The position numbers and the translations under genes are program-made. From Flavobacteriaceae bacterium CG2_30_34_30 (GTDB lineage: Bacteria; Bacteroidota; Bacteroidia; Flavobacteriales; Flavobacteriaceae), in assembly GCA_001873105.1 (NCBI GenBank), contig MNYN01000067.1, forward strand, positions 16,798-80,797: a DNA stretch of 64,000 bases. Reading direction: 5' to 3'. This document shows, piece after piece, positions 1-8,028 of this stretch. The first letter of the stretch is position 1; each line of letters begins with the position of its first letter. The notes beneath the pieces were generated by a model. That model was not told where the DNA came from. It searched no databases and saw only the letters and a list, made by a program, of their open reading frames with translations.

Positions 1-509
1 ATAACCAAGATGAAAAACAATCAAATTTTGAAGCAGTAAAAAATGTTCAAAAGGAAATGGGTTGGCATTTATTGCTTAACGAATCGCATTTTCTTAAACT
101 CAATGATGAAAAAATAGCATTGATAGGCGTTGAAAACTGGGGAGAAGGCGGTTTTAAAAAAGCAGGCAATTTAGATAAAGCAGTTTCAACGGTTTCTGAA
201 GATACTTTTAAAATACTAATGAGTCACGACCCATCACACTGGAAGTCTAAAGTAAAGGACGATTTGCGTAAATTTCATTTAACACTTAGCGGACACACGC
301 ACGGGATGCAGTTTGGGATTGAAATTCCGGGGTGGTTTAAATGGAGTCCCATAAAATATCGCTATGAGCATTGGGCCGGAATTTATGAAGAAAGTGGTAA
401 ATATATTAATGTAAATCGAGGTTTTGGTTTTTTAGGTTATCCCGGACGTGTTGGTATTTGGCCGGAAATTTCTGTAATTACTTTAAAGCGCAAAACGCCA
501 ATAGTTTAA
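1..509 (+). CDS. Metallophosphoesterase, 3' part only
   Basis: The reading frame is open from base 3, so the 5' end lies outside the window; the ATG at 57 is internal. The visible C-terminal part holds the calcineurin-like metallophosphoesterase signature: a histidine in MSHDPSHW and the metal-binding SGHTHGMQ near residue 80 counted from that ATG. Family members hydrolyse phosphomonoesters or diesters with a two-metal centre, and YkuE-like members sit at the membrane. The N-terminal metal ligands (DxH, GDxxD) are not in view, so substrate and topology cannot be judged. The protein ends with a hydrophobic/basic tail after a short beta segment, as usual for the family. Family assignment is firm; function is general only. 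Confidence 0.85.
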   Translation, partial: NQDEKQSNFEAVKNVQKEMGWHLLLNESHFLKLNDEKIALIGVENWGEGGFKKAGNLDKAVSTVSEDTFKILMSHDPSHWKSKVKDDLRKFHLTLSGHTHGMQFGIEIPGWFKWSPIKYRYEHWAGIYEESGKYINVNRGFGFLGYPGRVGIWPEISVITLKRKTPIV

Positions 510-742
510 TAATTCTAATTCTTTTAGGGTTTCATTCGTAAATAAACTGTTTTTAAATATTGGTTTAGATTTATTTTTTATGAAATGTTAATATTCAATT
601 AGTTGTAACAATTAAATTGAAATTAATTAGGTTTTTAAGTTATTTATTTGAAACATTTACACTCCCAAAGTATCATAAAAATTTACGCCTTAGTAATGTT
701 GAATTTCAATAAATCCAATTGTAAATTTAATAAAACTAAAAA
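510..742. other. Intergenic, no clear element
   Basis: This AT-rich gap between the metallophosphoesterase and the next gene holds only a weak imperfect inverted repeat (TTCAATT at 594-600, AATTGAA at 615-621). I found no exact TAnnTTTG element and no convincing terminator. Confidence 0.4.
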
Positions 743-2218
743 ATGGTTATCCCCAAACTTTTCTTTAGAAATGGCTTCTTGCTATTTCTATTTTCAAATC
801 TATTTATTTTAACGGTTTACGCTCAAGTAGGTATAGGAAACACAAATCCAAATGCATCGGCTATGCTAGACATCACTTCCGATACCCAAGGAATGCTAGC
901 GCCAAGAATGACAACCGCACAAAGAACTGCAATTGTAACCCCGGCAAACAGCCTTTGGGTGTATGATACAACACTTAGTTCATATTATTTTTATGATGCA
1001 CTAACTACAAGCTGGTTAAAAGTCAATTCTTCTAAGGAAACCAGAACTAATTTTAAACTCATAAAATCTGCGTCTGACCTTGCTCCAGAATTGACAGCCG
1101 GGGGAGGCACTGCTTATTTACTCGATGAAAATACCTTATATGAAATTAATGGAATGATTGTTTTAACTGTTCCAATTAATCTTAATAATGCGTATGTTGC
1201 AGGATTAGATGCCGCAGAAGATATTTTAGTATCCGGAGTAGGGAAAACTCTTTTTCAGGGAAATGAAGGAGGCAGCATCCGTAACGTTACCATCACTGGA
1301 GGAGGTACTGTTTTTAATATTACAGGGTCACCTACAGGCTCTATGCTTGTTCAAAATACTATTATTGCCAATATGGCAAGTGTGGGAACAATTTCAGGAT
1401 TAGGACTTTACTTTTCTAATATTGTACAATATGTTGGGAATACAAATGGAATTACCTATACTAATATCAGCAATTTATTATTAAGCAACCAAGGCTGGTT
1501 TGCCGGAAATGCAGGAACCTATGAAAAGTTTACAGGCACCTTTACTATCATTGAAAAACAAAGTGGATTAACCATTGTGGATAGCCCTTCTATAGGTATT
1601 GATGTAAGTTCTAACCCAACAGTTGAACAAGGCTTTATTTCAGGAACCTCTTTTTCAGGAACAGGCGATTATGTAAAAGGATATACTACCGGCTCCTATA
1701 CAGGATTTAATTTTACAAATGACTGGACAGTAAATTGTCCGGGTTTACCCAAAGAATCTGATGGGGAAGCTTCAGCAAATATTTATTATACAGGAAATAT
1801 AACCACTGGTTTTGTGCAAACAGTGATTAACAATAATGCTTTTAATTTAACAGGAAACTCAGGTTCAAATGCTACGGCAGCCGTTAATTTATTTAGGACT
1901 TCTTCACCACAAAGTAATAGGATAACCTATGATGGGCATAAAACAAGAACGTTTCAAATTAACGCCTCTCTTTCGGTTAGGGAAAGTACTTCTGTTGGAA
2001 ATTTTTATGCATTTCTCATTGTAAAAAATGGAAGTGTCGTTTTAACAGAAACTAATTCTGTGATGCGTGTTAATAATACAAGTGATGTCAACAGCTTAGC
2101 AATATCAGGCACAGTGGAGTTAAACCCAGGCGATTATATTGAAATATGGGGGCAACGATTAGCAGGTTCAGGAACAACAACAATAGTAGTTTTTTCATTG
2201 AACTTGAACATCAAATAA
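743..2218 (+). CDS. Secreted surface-type protein, function unknown
   Basis: A 491-residue protein that begins with a basic/hydrophobic signal peptide (about residues 1-27, ending VYAQ). It continues with QVGIGNTNPNASAMLDI and the segment GMLAPRMTTAQRTAI, a start typical of many Bacteroidota surface and tail-fibre-like proteins. The middle is rich in G, T, S and N with short beta-strand patterns (GGSIRNVTITGGGTVFNI), suggesting a beta-helix or other beta-rich fold. The C-terminal 130 residues look like a compact beta-sandwich (LNPGDYIEIWGQRLAGSG), resembling C1q/TNF-like trimerising domains, but this is inference. No T9SS sorting domain or catalytic motif is visible. It is monocistronic. I do not recognise a specific function; extracellular location is likely. 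Confidence 0.7.
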   Translation: MVIPKLFFRNGFLLFLFSNLFILTVYAQVGIGNTNPNASAMLDITSDTQGMLAPRMTTAQRTAIVTPANSLWVYDTTLSSYYFYDALTTSWLKVNSSKETRTNFKLIKSASDLAPELTAGGGTAYLLDENTLYEINGMIVLTVPINLNNAYVAGLDAAEDILVSGVGKTLFQGNEGGSIRNVTITGGGTVFNITGSPTGSMLVQNTIIANMASVGTISGLGLYFSNIVQYVGNTNGITYTNISNLLLSNQGWFAGNAGTYEKFTGTFTIIEKQSGLTIVDSPSIGIDVSSNPTVEQGFISGTSFSGTGDYVKGYTTGSYTGFNFTNDWTVNCPGLPKESDGEASANIYYTGNITTGFVQTVINNNAFNLTGNSGSNATAAVNLFRTSSPQSNRITYDGHKTRTFQINASLSVRESTSVGNFYAFLIVKNGSVVLTETNSVMRVNNTSDVNSLAISGTVELNPGDYIEIWGQRLAGSGTTTIVVFSLNLNIK

Positions 2219-2278
2219 AGCTGGAAATCTTATCTACTTAATTTTTTCCCAAAAAACACCACATTTCACCATAAATAC

Positions 2279-2286
2279 TATATTTG
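2279..2286 (+). promoter_or_regulatory. Bacteroidota -7 element for the thioredoxin-like gene
   Basis: TATATTTG matches the TAnnTTTG consensus exactly and lies 21 bases before the ATG, giving an untranslated leader of about 15 bases. No good -33 TTG is visible. Confidence 0.6.
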
Positions 2287-2307
2287 TAGTACTAAATAGC
2301 TGAACTT

Positions 2308-2604
2308 ATGTCTAAATTTGGTGAATTAATTGGGGCTCCAGTGCCTGTATTGTTAGATTTTTATACAGACTGGAATGAGCAATCTACAGCAATGCATCCT
2401 GTTTTACGGGATGTTGCAGCTGCTTTAGGCGATAAAGCCAAAGTGATAAAAATTGATGTAGAAAAAAACAAAGATCTTGCAGAAGCTCTTCGTGTAAAAG
2501 GGTTGCCCACTTTAATGATTTATAAAGACGGCGAAATGAAATGGCGCCAAAGTGGAGAGCAAGATGCCAACACCCTTATTGGTTTGGTAAACGAGTATGT
2601 TTAA
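2308..2604 (+). CDS. Thioredoxin-fold protein without CxxC
   Basis: 98 residues with the complete thioredoxin layout: VPVLLDFYTDW strand, helix, VIKIDVEKNKDLAEALRVKG, the cis-proline loop LPTLMIYKDGE and a terminal helix. The redox site is absent. Where thioredoxins have WCGPC this protein has WNEQS (about residues 22-26), and there is no cysteine anywhere in it. It cannot act as a dithiol oxidoreductase and may be a chaperone, adaptor or structural relative. Its stop codon overlaps that of the convergent deacetylase gene in a TTAA. Fold assignment is strong; role is unknown. Confidence 0.85.
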   Translation: MSKFGELIGAPVPVLLDFYTDWNEQSTAMHPVLRDVAAALGDKAKVIKIDVEKNKDLAEALRVKGLPTLMIYKDGEMKWRQSGEQDANTLIGLVNEYV

Positions 2605-3302
2605 GGTATTGCTTTAAAAACATAGCCCATATTGGAGTAGTGTGTTAATATTTTAGGCAGAGCATATCGAAGGTTCATTTCTGCTTTTTTGCTGTCGTGA
2701 AAAATAATAATGCTTCCTTTTCTTGTGTTTTTTAAAACATTTTCCAAACATTTTTCTTTTGAAATGGATGAATCAAAATCAGCACTCAACACATCCCACA
2801 TAACAATTTGAAACCCCTTTTTTTGAAGTTTTTTTGCTTTTTTTGACGATAATTTTCCATAAGGAGGGCGGAAAAGGAATTGGTTTATTTGAGGTTTTTT
2901 TTCATTTTTTATGGATGAATTTTCTCTTTCTACTTTATTTCCCCCTAAAATTTTAATTCTTTCATTAATAACTTCCTGTGCTTTCAGGACATTTTCTAAA
3001 TAGCTATCTGAAGAAGTTAAATTTGCGTTTAGGTGATTTTGAGTATGATTGCCAATAGCGTGTCCTTCCTTATAAATTTGGTTAAAAATACCCGGATTTT
3101 CTTCTATGTTTTTTCCGATACAAAAAAAAGTTGCTTTTGCTTGGTGTTTTTTTAATTGTTCTAAAACCCACGGAGTAACCTCAGGAATTGGACCATCATC
3201 AAAAGTGAGGTATATAATTTTTTGTTTGGAAGAAAATGCCCAAAGCCTTTTTTTAAAAAGAAGTTTAAAGATTTTGGGCGTTTTTACCAAATAGGCTTTC
3301 AC
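2601..3302 (-). CDS. Polysaccharide deacetylase (NodB domain)
   Basis: 233 residues with all the carbohydrate esterase family 4 motifs in order: LTFDDGP (metal-binding and catalytic Asp) near residue 33, the HTQNH metal-binding pair near 90, RPPYGK near 145, WDVLSADFD near 168 and IIIFHDS near 200. Family members remove N-acetyl groups from peptidoglycan or other polysaccharides. The N-terminus has no obvious cleavable signal peptide, only a basic/hydrophobic stretch, so location is uncertain. The gene lies 3 bp after the DUF2723 gene on the same strand, so the two are probably cotranscribed, which suggests a shared role in envelope glycan metabolism. Substrate is not predictable. Confidence 0.9.
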   Translation of the reverse strand: MKAYLVKTPKIFKLLFKKRLWAFSSKQKIIYLTFDDGPIPEVTPWVLEQLKKHQAKATFFCIGKNIEENPGIFNQIYKEGHAIGNHTQNHLNANLTSSDSYLENVLKAQEVINERIKILGGNKVERENSSIKNEKKPQINQFLFRPPYGKLSSKKAKKLQKKGFQIVMWDVLSADFDSSISKEKCLENVLKNTRKGSIIIFHDSKKAEMNLRYALPKILTHYSNMGYVFKAIP

Positions 3303-3305
3303 TAG

Positions 3306-6300
3306 TTATTCTATTTTAGCTTGTTCTAAAGAATCCATCAAGCGAAGAAACGTTTCTTCGTTCATAGTGTCTGATGTGTCATTAATTGAATCTCTTGCTT
3401 TTTCTAAAGTTTCTTCTTCAGCCGGAAAAAAGTGATTGAATAATTTTAAATGCCTGTTAAAATCGTCTGCTCTTGATTTTAAAATAGAATCGTTTTTGCT
3501 ATAAAGTAAATTGCCTAAAAGACTTCTGTAACGTTCTATGTCCATGTAAATAGTTTCAATATATTCGCTTTGGAGGGCGTAGCTTAATCCACTGTAATAA
3601 ATTAATCGTTCTTGATATTTTTTTGCAACTTTATCGTATAATTCAACAGCTTTTTCTTCCTTACCTACTTCAAAATAACCGCTTACATAAGGTTCTAAAA
3701 GGGTGTAATATTCATAGTACTCTACCGGCATGTTTTTCATAGCAAGGTCTAAAATTTGTTCTGCTTTTGTTAATTTTTCTTCTAAAATCAACTTTTCTGC
3801 TAGTCTAGCAAGGTTGCTTCGGTAGCTGATACTGTTTTTTCTAGTTTCAGGATCGTGATAAATGTCTGGGCTTCCGGAGTTTCCCCAATCCCATTTCATA
3901 ACAATTTCAAACATTTTTTCGCTGTCAATTCTACCCATATCAAAAGGATTTCTTTTGTCTATATTGGTTTTTATAGGTACTAATTTATAAACTAGTCCAT
4001 CTAATTGTAAATATTCTTTCATCCATAAATAGTCATCATCACCAAAACTTCCTGCGGAAAAATAAATAGGTCGTTCCCAATTATTATTATTAATAATGTC
4101 TAACATCATAAAACGATTTCTTAGCAGGCCGTCGGCTTTTATTTCAATGTCAATATAGGGAACGATAAGGTCAGCATCTTTAGGGTTTACAATACCGTTT
4201 CTTAAAACGGCATCTTTATCTACTGGAATTCTTATTTTTTTAGAAGGAAAGGTGTAAATAAATTGACCATTTTGCAATTCTAAAGTCGTTCTAGGGTCTT
4301 CTGTTGCAATCCAGTTTATCCATCTTTCTAAAGAAATAGTATCGTCAACTTCTACATAAGGATGCTTCATAATTTGTTGTCGTTTGCTTCCTCTGTATTG
4401 ATTGGGAGTAAAGCTTAACGGAATGGGGTCACTTTCAAAAGCTTTTTTCCGCATATCGTTTATATACCAGTCTGTGTTGAATAGACTCGTGTTAATTACT
4501 CGAATATCGGTGCGATATTTTTCTACATTTTGAGCATACCAAAGTGCAAAAGTGTCATTGTCGCCAATAGTAAAAACAATACCGTTTTTATCCATAGAAT
4601 CTAGATATTTTTTTGCCATTGCTCTGGCGGTGTAACGGTCAGATCTGTCGTGATCATCCCAGTTTTGAGAAGCCAAAAGTATAGGTGCGGCAAGAAGACC
4701 AACTACAAGAACAAGTGGAATAGCGATTTTAGGCTGGAGGTGCTTTTTAATCATTTCATACAAAGCATAAATTCCAAAGCCAATCCAAATGGCAAATACA
4801 TAAAAGGAACCAACTAGAGCATAATCACGCTCTCTAGGTTCAAAAGGTCGTTCGTTGAGATATACTTTTAAGGCAATTCCAGTAAATAGAAAAAATACCG
4901 TGAGTACCCAAAAACTACTTTTGTCTTTGTTGTAATGGAAAACGATGCCTAAGATTCCTAAAATTAATGGTAAAAAATAATAGGTGTTTCTGCCTTTATT
5001 GTTTAAAACATCGCTTGGCAGGTTTTCTTGAGAGCCCAATCGAGCTTCATCTACAAATTTAATTCCGCTGATCCAATTACCACTAAAGTTGTCGTTTTTA
5101 CCTTGAATGTCATCTTGTTTTCCTGTAAAATTCCACATAAAGTAACGCCAGTACATATATCCAAATTGGTATTGAAACATATAACGCATATTTTGGAGGA
5201 AGGAGGGTTTTTCAATATCTAAATACTCTCCAAAACGGGTTAAAAAGCCGTGGTAGTCTTCACTGTCAATTTCACCTTGTTGGAATTTATTTTTAAAAAC
5301 AGAAACTTCATTGACTAGCTTTTCTTGATCGAGGTATTCTCTTTTAATTTTAAATTCTATTCCTTCGGTGAGTGCGATATAGTTGGCTGCGTGTTCAGCA
5401 CTCCACATTCTGGGAAGAAACGTTTTATGGGAATCGTCATAATTAGGAATGGCGCTTTTATAATTATTAACAATCACATATTTTTTTGTTTCTAGATCTC
5501 TTTCATAGTTTATTTTTTCATCTCTATAGGAATTATTTTTGTCAATTCCTGCGTACATTTCCGTAAACTGTGGACCATAAAGTAAAGGGTTTTCACCGTA
5601 CTGTTCCCGGTTGTAATATGCAAGTAATTCTTGTGCGTCACTTGGTTTGTTTTCATTAATAACTGTACCTGCATTTGCTCGAATAGGCAGCATAATCCAG
5701 TTGGAAAAGCCTATAAAGATAAAAAGAATACAAAGTACAAGAGTGTTTAGTTTTACATAGTTTTTGTTTCGCGTATAGCGCAATAAAAAATAAAAAGCGG
5801 CTATAATGAGTAATGCAGCAATAATAGTTCCTGAATTAAAAGGAAGTCCGATGGAATTGACAAAAAACAATTCAGAAGCTGAGAAAAAACGCATGCTCAT
5901 AGGAAGCAGGAATAGAAAAATAAATAAGAGTGCGCCAACCACCACAAAATTTGCAATTATAAAATTTTTGATGGTTACTTTTTCATAGTTTTTAAAGAAA
6001 TATAAAAATCCAATTGCAGGGATGGTAAGTAAACTCATAAAGTGAACTCCAAAGGACAATCCAATTACAAAAGCAATTAAAATCACCCAGCGGTTTCCTC
6101 TTGGGGTATGCATGTCATGTTCCCAACGCAACCCCAAATAAAATAGAATTGCCATAAGGCAAGAAGCCATAGCATACACTTCAGCTTCTAAAGCACTAAA
6201 CCAAAAGCTATCGGTATAAGTAAATGCTAAGGAACCTACGGCGGCACTTCCTAAAATTAAAATAGCTTTGTTTGCCTTTATGTCTTCGTTTTTAGAAAGA

Positions 6301-6617
6301 ATATTCTGAAGTAGGATAGTGATAGTCCAAAACAAAAATAAAATGGTAAATGCGCTGGCAAAGACGGACATTAAATTTACTGTCAAAGCAATATTTTCAG
6401 CTCCTGAGGCAAAAATAGAAAAAAATGCCCCCAATATTTGATATAATGGGGCTCCCGGGGGGTGTCCTACTTCCAGATTAGAGGCTGTAGTAATGTATTC
6501 GCCTGCGTCCCAAAAACTAGCAGTAGGTTCTACGGTTAGCCAGTAGGTGGTTAGTGCTATGATAAAGACTACCCAACCTAAAATAACATTCCATTTTTTA
6601 AAGTTAAAATCAACCAT
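3306..6617 (-). CDS. DUF2723 polytopic membrane protein, GT-C-like
   Basis: A large integral membrane protein of about 1103 residues. An N-terminal helix is followed by the luminal acidic loop SFWDAGEYITTASNLEVGHP, the DUF2723 hallmark resembling the first-loop acidic motif of GT-C glycosyltransferases such as protein O-mannosyltransferases. About a dozen hydrophobic segments cover residues 15-330 and 545-660. A soluble C-terminal half ends in TPR-like helices (about 930-1050). I chose the start at 6617 (MVDFNFKKW) rather than 6629: relatives start at this point, and a near-consensus -7 element (TAAATTCG on the minus strand, 6638-6645) would put the transcript start about at 6631. It may transfer sugars from lipid carriers to envelope proteins or glycans; this is not shown here. 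Confidence 0.85.
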   Translation of the reverse strand: MVDFNFKKWNVILGWVVFIIALTTYWLTVEPTASFWDAGEYITTASNLEVGHPPGAPLYQILGAFFSIFASGAENIALTVNLMSVFASAFTILFLFWTITILLQNILSKNEDIKANKAILILGSAAVGSLAFTYTDSFWFSALEAEVYAMASCLMAILFYLGLRWEHDMHTPRGNRWVILIAFVIGLSFGVHFMSLLTIPAIGFLYFFKNYEKVTIKNFIIANFVVVGALLFIFLFLLPMSMRFFSASELFFVNSIGLPFNSGTIIAALLIIAAFYFLLRYTRNKNYVKLNTLVLCILFIFIGFSNWIMLPIRANAGTVINENKPSDAQELLAYYNREQYGENPLLYGPQFTEMYAGIDKNNSYRDEKINYERDLETKKYVIVNNYKSAIPNYDDSHKTFLPRMWSAEHAANYIALTEGIEFKIKREYLDQEKLVNEVSVFKNKFQQGEIDSEDYHGFLTRFGEYLDIEKPSFLQNMRYMFQYQFGYMYWRYFMWNFTGKQDDIQGKNDNFSGNWISGIKFVDEARLGSQENLPSDVLNNKGRNTYYFLPLILGILGIVFHYNKDKSSFWVLTVFFLFTGIALKVYLNERPFEPRERDYALVGSFYVFAIWIGFGIYALYEMIKKHLQPKIAIPLVLVVGLLAAPILLASQNWDDHDRSDRYTARAMAKKYLDSMDKNGIVFTIGDNDTFALWYAQNVEKYRTDIRVINTSLFNTDWYINDMRKKAFESDPIPLSFTPNQYRGSKRQQIMKHPYVEVDDTISLERWINWIATEDPRTTLELQNGQFIYTFPSKKIRIPVDKDAVLRNGIVNPKDADLIVPYIDIEIKADGLLRNRFMMLDIINNNNWERPIYFSAGSFGDDDYLWMKEYLQLDGLVYKLVPIKTNIDKRNPFDMGRIDSEKMFEIVMKWDWGNSGSPDIYHDPETRKNSISYRSNLARLAEKLILEEKLTKAEQILDLAMKNMPVEYYEYYTLLEPYVSGYFEVGKEEKAVELYDKVAKKYQERLIYYSGLSYALQSEYIETIYMDIERYRSLLGNLLYSKNDSILKSRADDFNRHLKLFNHFFPAEEETLEKARDSINDTSDTMNEETFLRLMDSLEQAKIE

Positions 6618-6728
6618 ATCGTTTTTCATTTAAAGGGCGAATTTAAGGATAATAATTCTAATCTTTTTTACGATTTATAAACACAGTTTTTAGATTTTTA
6701 TTTTTTAATGGCTTTTTTTAATAAATAG

Positions 6729-6759
6729 TTTGTTTAAGAAAAAGTTTGTATTAAATTTG
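6729..6759 (+). promoter_or_regulatory. Promoter of tRNA-Gln
   Basis: TTTG at 6729-6732, a 19-base spacer and TAAATTTG at 6752-6759 fit the Bacteroidota sigma-A consensus. The predicted start is about 10 bases before the mature tRNA 5' end. Confidence 0.75.
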
Positions 6760-6775
6760 CAACCGCTAAAAGCAT

Positions 6776-6848
6776 TGGCTCATGGTGTAACTGGCAACAC
6801 GTCTGGTTTTGGTCCAGAAGAGTCTAGGTTCGAGCCCTAGTGAGCCAA
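6776..6848 (+). tRNA. tRNA-Gln (anticodon UUG)
   Basis: A 73-base cloverleaf. The 7-bp acceptor stem is TGGCTCA/TGAGCCA, the D arm GTGT/ACAC with an 8-base loop, the anticodon arm TCTGG/CCAGA with loop TTTTGGT (anticodon TTG), the variable loop AGAGT and the T arm CTAGG/CCTAG with TTCGAGC. U1-A72 is characteristic of tRNA-Gln. The discriminator is A73 and CCA is not encoded (CTT follows). It is a single gene with its own promoter and terminator. Confidence 0.97.
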
Positions 6849-6855
6849 CTTTAAT

Positions 6856-6886
6856 AAACCGATCTGTAAATCACAGATCGGTTTTT
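6856..6886 (+). terminator. Terminator after tRNA-Gln
   Basis: A perfect 12-bp stem AAACCGATCTGT/ACAGATCGGTTT with a 5-base loop, followed by T residues, begins 8 bases after the tRNA. Confidence 0.9.
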
Positions 6887-6948
6887 TGTTTATTATAGTT
6901 TTAGGGCGAGAAATTTATCCCGATGGAATCGATAGCGAAACATGGGGA

Positions 6949-6966
6949 AGCCCTAGTGAGCCAACT
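6949..6966 (+). repeat. Direct repeat of the tRNA-Gln 3' end
   Basis: Eighteen bases (AGCCCTAGTGAGCCAACT) identical to 6833-6850, which covers part of the T loop, the T-stem 3' strand, the acceptor 3' strand, the discriminator and two flanking bases. The copy has no upstream cloverleaf. It may be an att-like scar or a partial tRNA duplication; see findings. Confidence 0.8.
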
Positions 6967-7005
6967 AGTTTTTATGAAAATTAGAGAGGAAGGACAAAGG
7001 AATAA

Positions 7006-7040
7006 AAAAACCTCTCAGGATGTTAAGAAGAGAGGTTTTT
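7006..7040 (-). terminator. Terminator of the universal stress protein gene
   Basis: Inverted repeat AAAAACCTCTC (7006-7016) / GAGAGGTTTTT (7030-7040). Read on the minus strand it ends in a T tract and begins 7 bases past the stop codon of the usp gene. Confidence 0.85.
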
Positions 7041-7047
7041 GTTTGGC

Positions 7048-7872
7048 TTAAATTTTAAAAGTAATTACCGGCCTTTTTGAATGATTTACCAAATCTTCGC
7101 TTATGCTACCATTAAAAAAGTGTGACAGACCTTTTCTTCCATGAGTAGCCATTCCAATAAGGTCGGCATCGATAAATTGTGCAAAGTTTAATATGCCTTT
7201 TTCTACAGAAGTATCGTTATAAATATTTAAGGAATAATTTTCTAATTCTATTCCTTTTATAAATTTATTCATAACACCATGAGCCTCAGCAGAAGTTAAA
7301 AAATTGGAAGCCGTATTCACAAACAAAAGGTGAATTTTTGCGCCCATTTTGTTGGCAAAAATAATAGCTTCCTTAAAGGGAACTTTAGCTTCATTAGAGA
7401 AATCGGTTGCAAAAACGAAATTTTTTACAACAAACTTTTTGTGTTCATCTTTAATCACTAGAACAGGAATGTTTGAAGACCGCACTACTTTTTCAGTATT
7501 ACTTCCTATAAACATTTCTTTAAATCCACTAGCGCCGTGAGAGCCCATCACCACTAAATCTACTTTATGTTTGGCAGCAGCATCCATAATACCATCAAAA
7601 GCCTCCTGAAATAGTACGGTTTCATAAACAACAATTCCTTTTAAATAATCAGCACTCAAAACCTCTTCAAAACGTTTTCGAGCTAATTTCATGAAATAGA
7701 GAGATTCTGGAAGGTCACCGCCTGAATTTGAAGGGTCAACCAAATTTAATGGTAATTCAAGCATATGCAATAAATAAATTTCACTTTTATGTTTTTTTGC
7801 AAGTTGAGCGGCTACTTTTAAGGCGTTTTCAGCTTGTAGCGAAAAATCAGTTGGAACAAGAATTTTTTTCAT
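7048..7872 (-). CDS. Universal stress protein, two UspA domains
   Basis: About 274 residues with two tandem UspA domains. The first starts MKKILVPTDFSLQAENAL and contains the ATP-binding-type loop GSHGASGFKEMFIGSNTEKV (about residues 110-130). The second starts VFATDFSNEAKVPFKEAI and ends with GMATHGRKGLSHFFNGSI. Both halves keep the G-x2-G-x9-G(S/T) pattern, so nucleotide binding is likely. The open frame extends to 7896, but a -7 element (TATTTTTG on the minus strand, 7894-7901) places the transcript start near 7887. The ATG at 7872 is therefore the plausible start and gives a conserved N-terminus. It is a monocistronic cytoplasmic stress-response protein; the exact role is unknown. Confidence 0.92.
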   Translation of the reverse strand: MKKILVPTDFSLQAENALKVAAQLAKKHKSEIYLLHMLELPLNLVDPSNSGGDLPESLYFMKLARKRFEEVLSADYLKGIVVYETVLFQEAFDGIMDAAAKHKVDLVVMGSHGASGFKEMFIGSNTEKVVRSSNIPVLVIKDEHKKFVVKNFVFATDFSNEAKVPFKEAIIFANKMGAKIHLLFVNTASNFLTSAEAHGVMNKFIKGIELENYSLNIYNDTSVEKGILNFAQFIDADLIGMATHGRKGLSHFFNGSISEDLVNHSKRPVITFKI

Positions 7873-7960
7873 AGGGTTTATTTTGTTAAAGTCCAAAAAT
7901 AATAGTTAAATTACAAAAAAAGATCCATTTACATCCTTTTTTTTTGTGAGAAATAATTAC

Positions 7961-7968
7961 TATATTTG
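7961..7968 (+). promoter_or_regulatory. -7 element of the rimP-nusA-infB operon
   Basis: TATATTTG is an exact match to TAnnTTTG. The transcript would start around 7974, leaving about 55 bases of leader that contain the hairpin at 7993-8018. Confidence 0.7.
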
Positions 7969-7992
7969 CCGCGTTGAAAAAGGATTATATGC

Positions 7993-8018
7993 GAGGGGAC
8001 AAAAAGTCCCCTCTTTTT
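7993..8018 (+). terminator. Terminator-like hairpin in the rimP leader (possible attenuator)
   Basis: GAGGGGAC / GTCCCCTC forms a perfect 8-bp GC-rich stem with an AAAAA loop, followed at once by TTTTT, all between the promoter and the rimP ATG at 8029. It cannot serve the divergent usp gene and would terminate transcription of rimP-nusA-infB unless antiterminated. NusA, encoded here, is known to act at such hairpins. Confidence 0.75.
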
Positions 8019-8028
8019 ATACTTAAAA

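Noticed and set aside
594..621. Inverted repeat TTCAATT/AATTGAA as a terminator or operator
   Set aside because: All A/T-rich, no T tract on the right side, and expected by chance in such DNA.
6941..6970. Second tRNA gene at the repeat copy
   Set aside because: Only the T-stem 3' strand and acceptor 3' strand are present; there is no anticodon arm or 5' half upstream.
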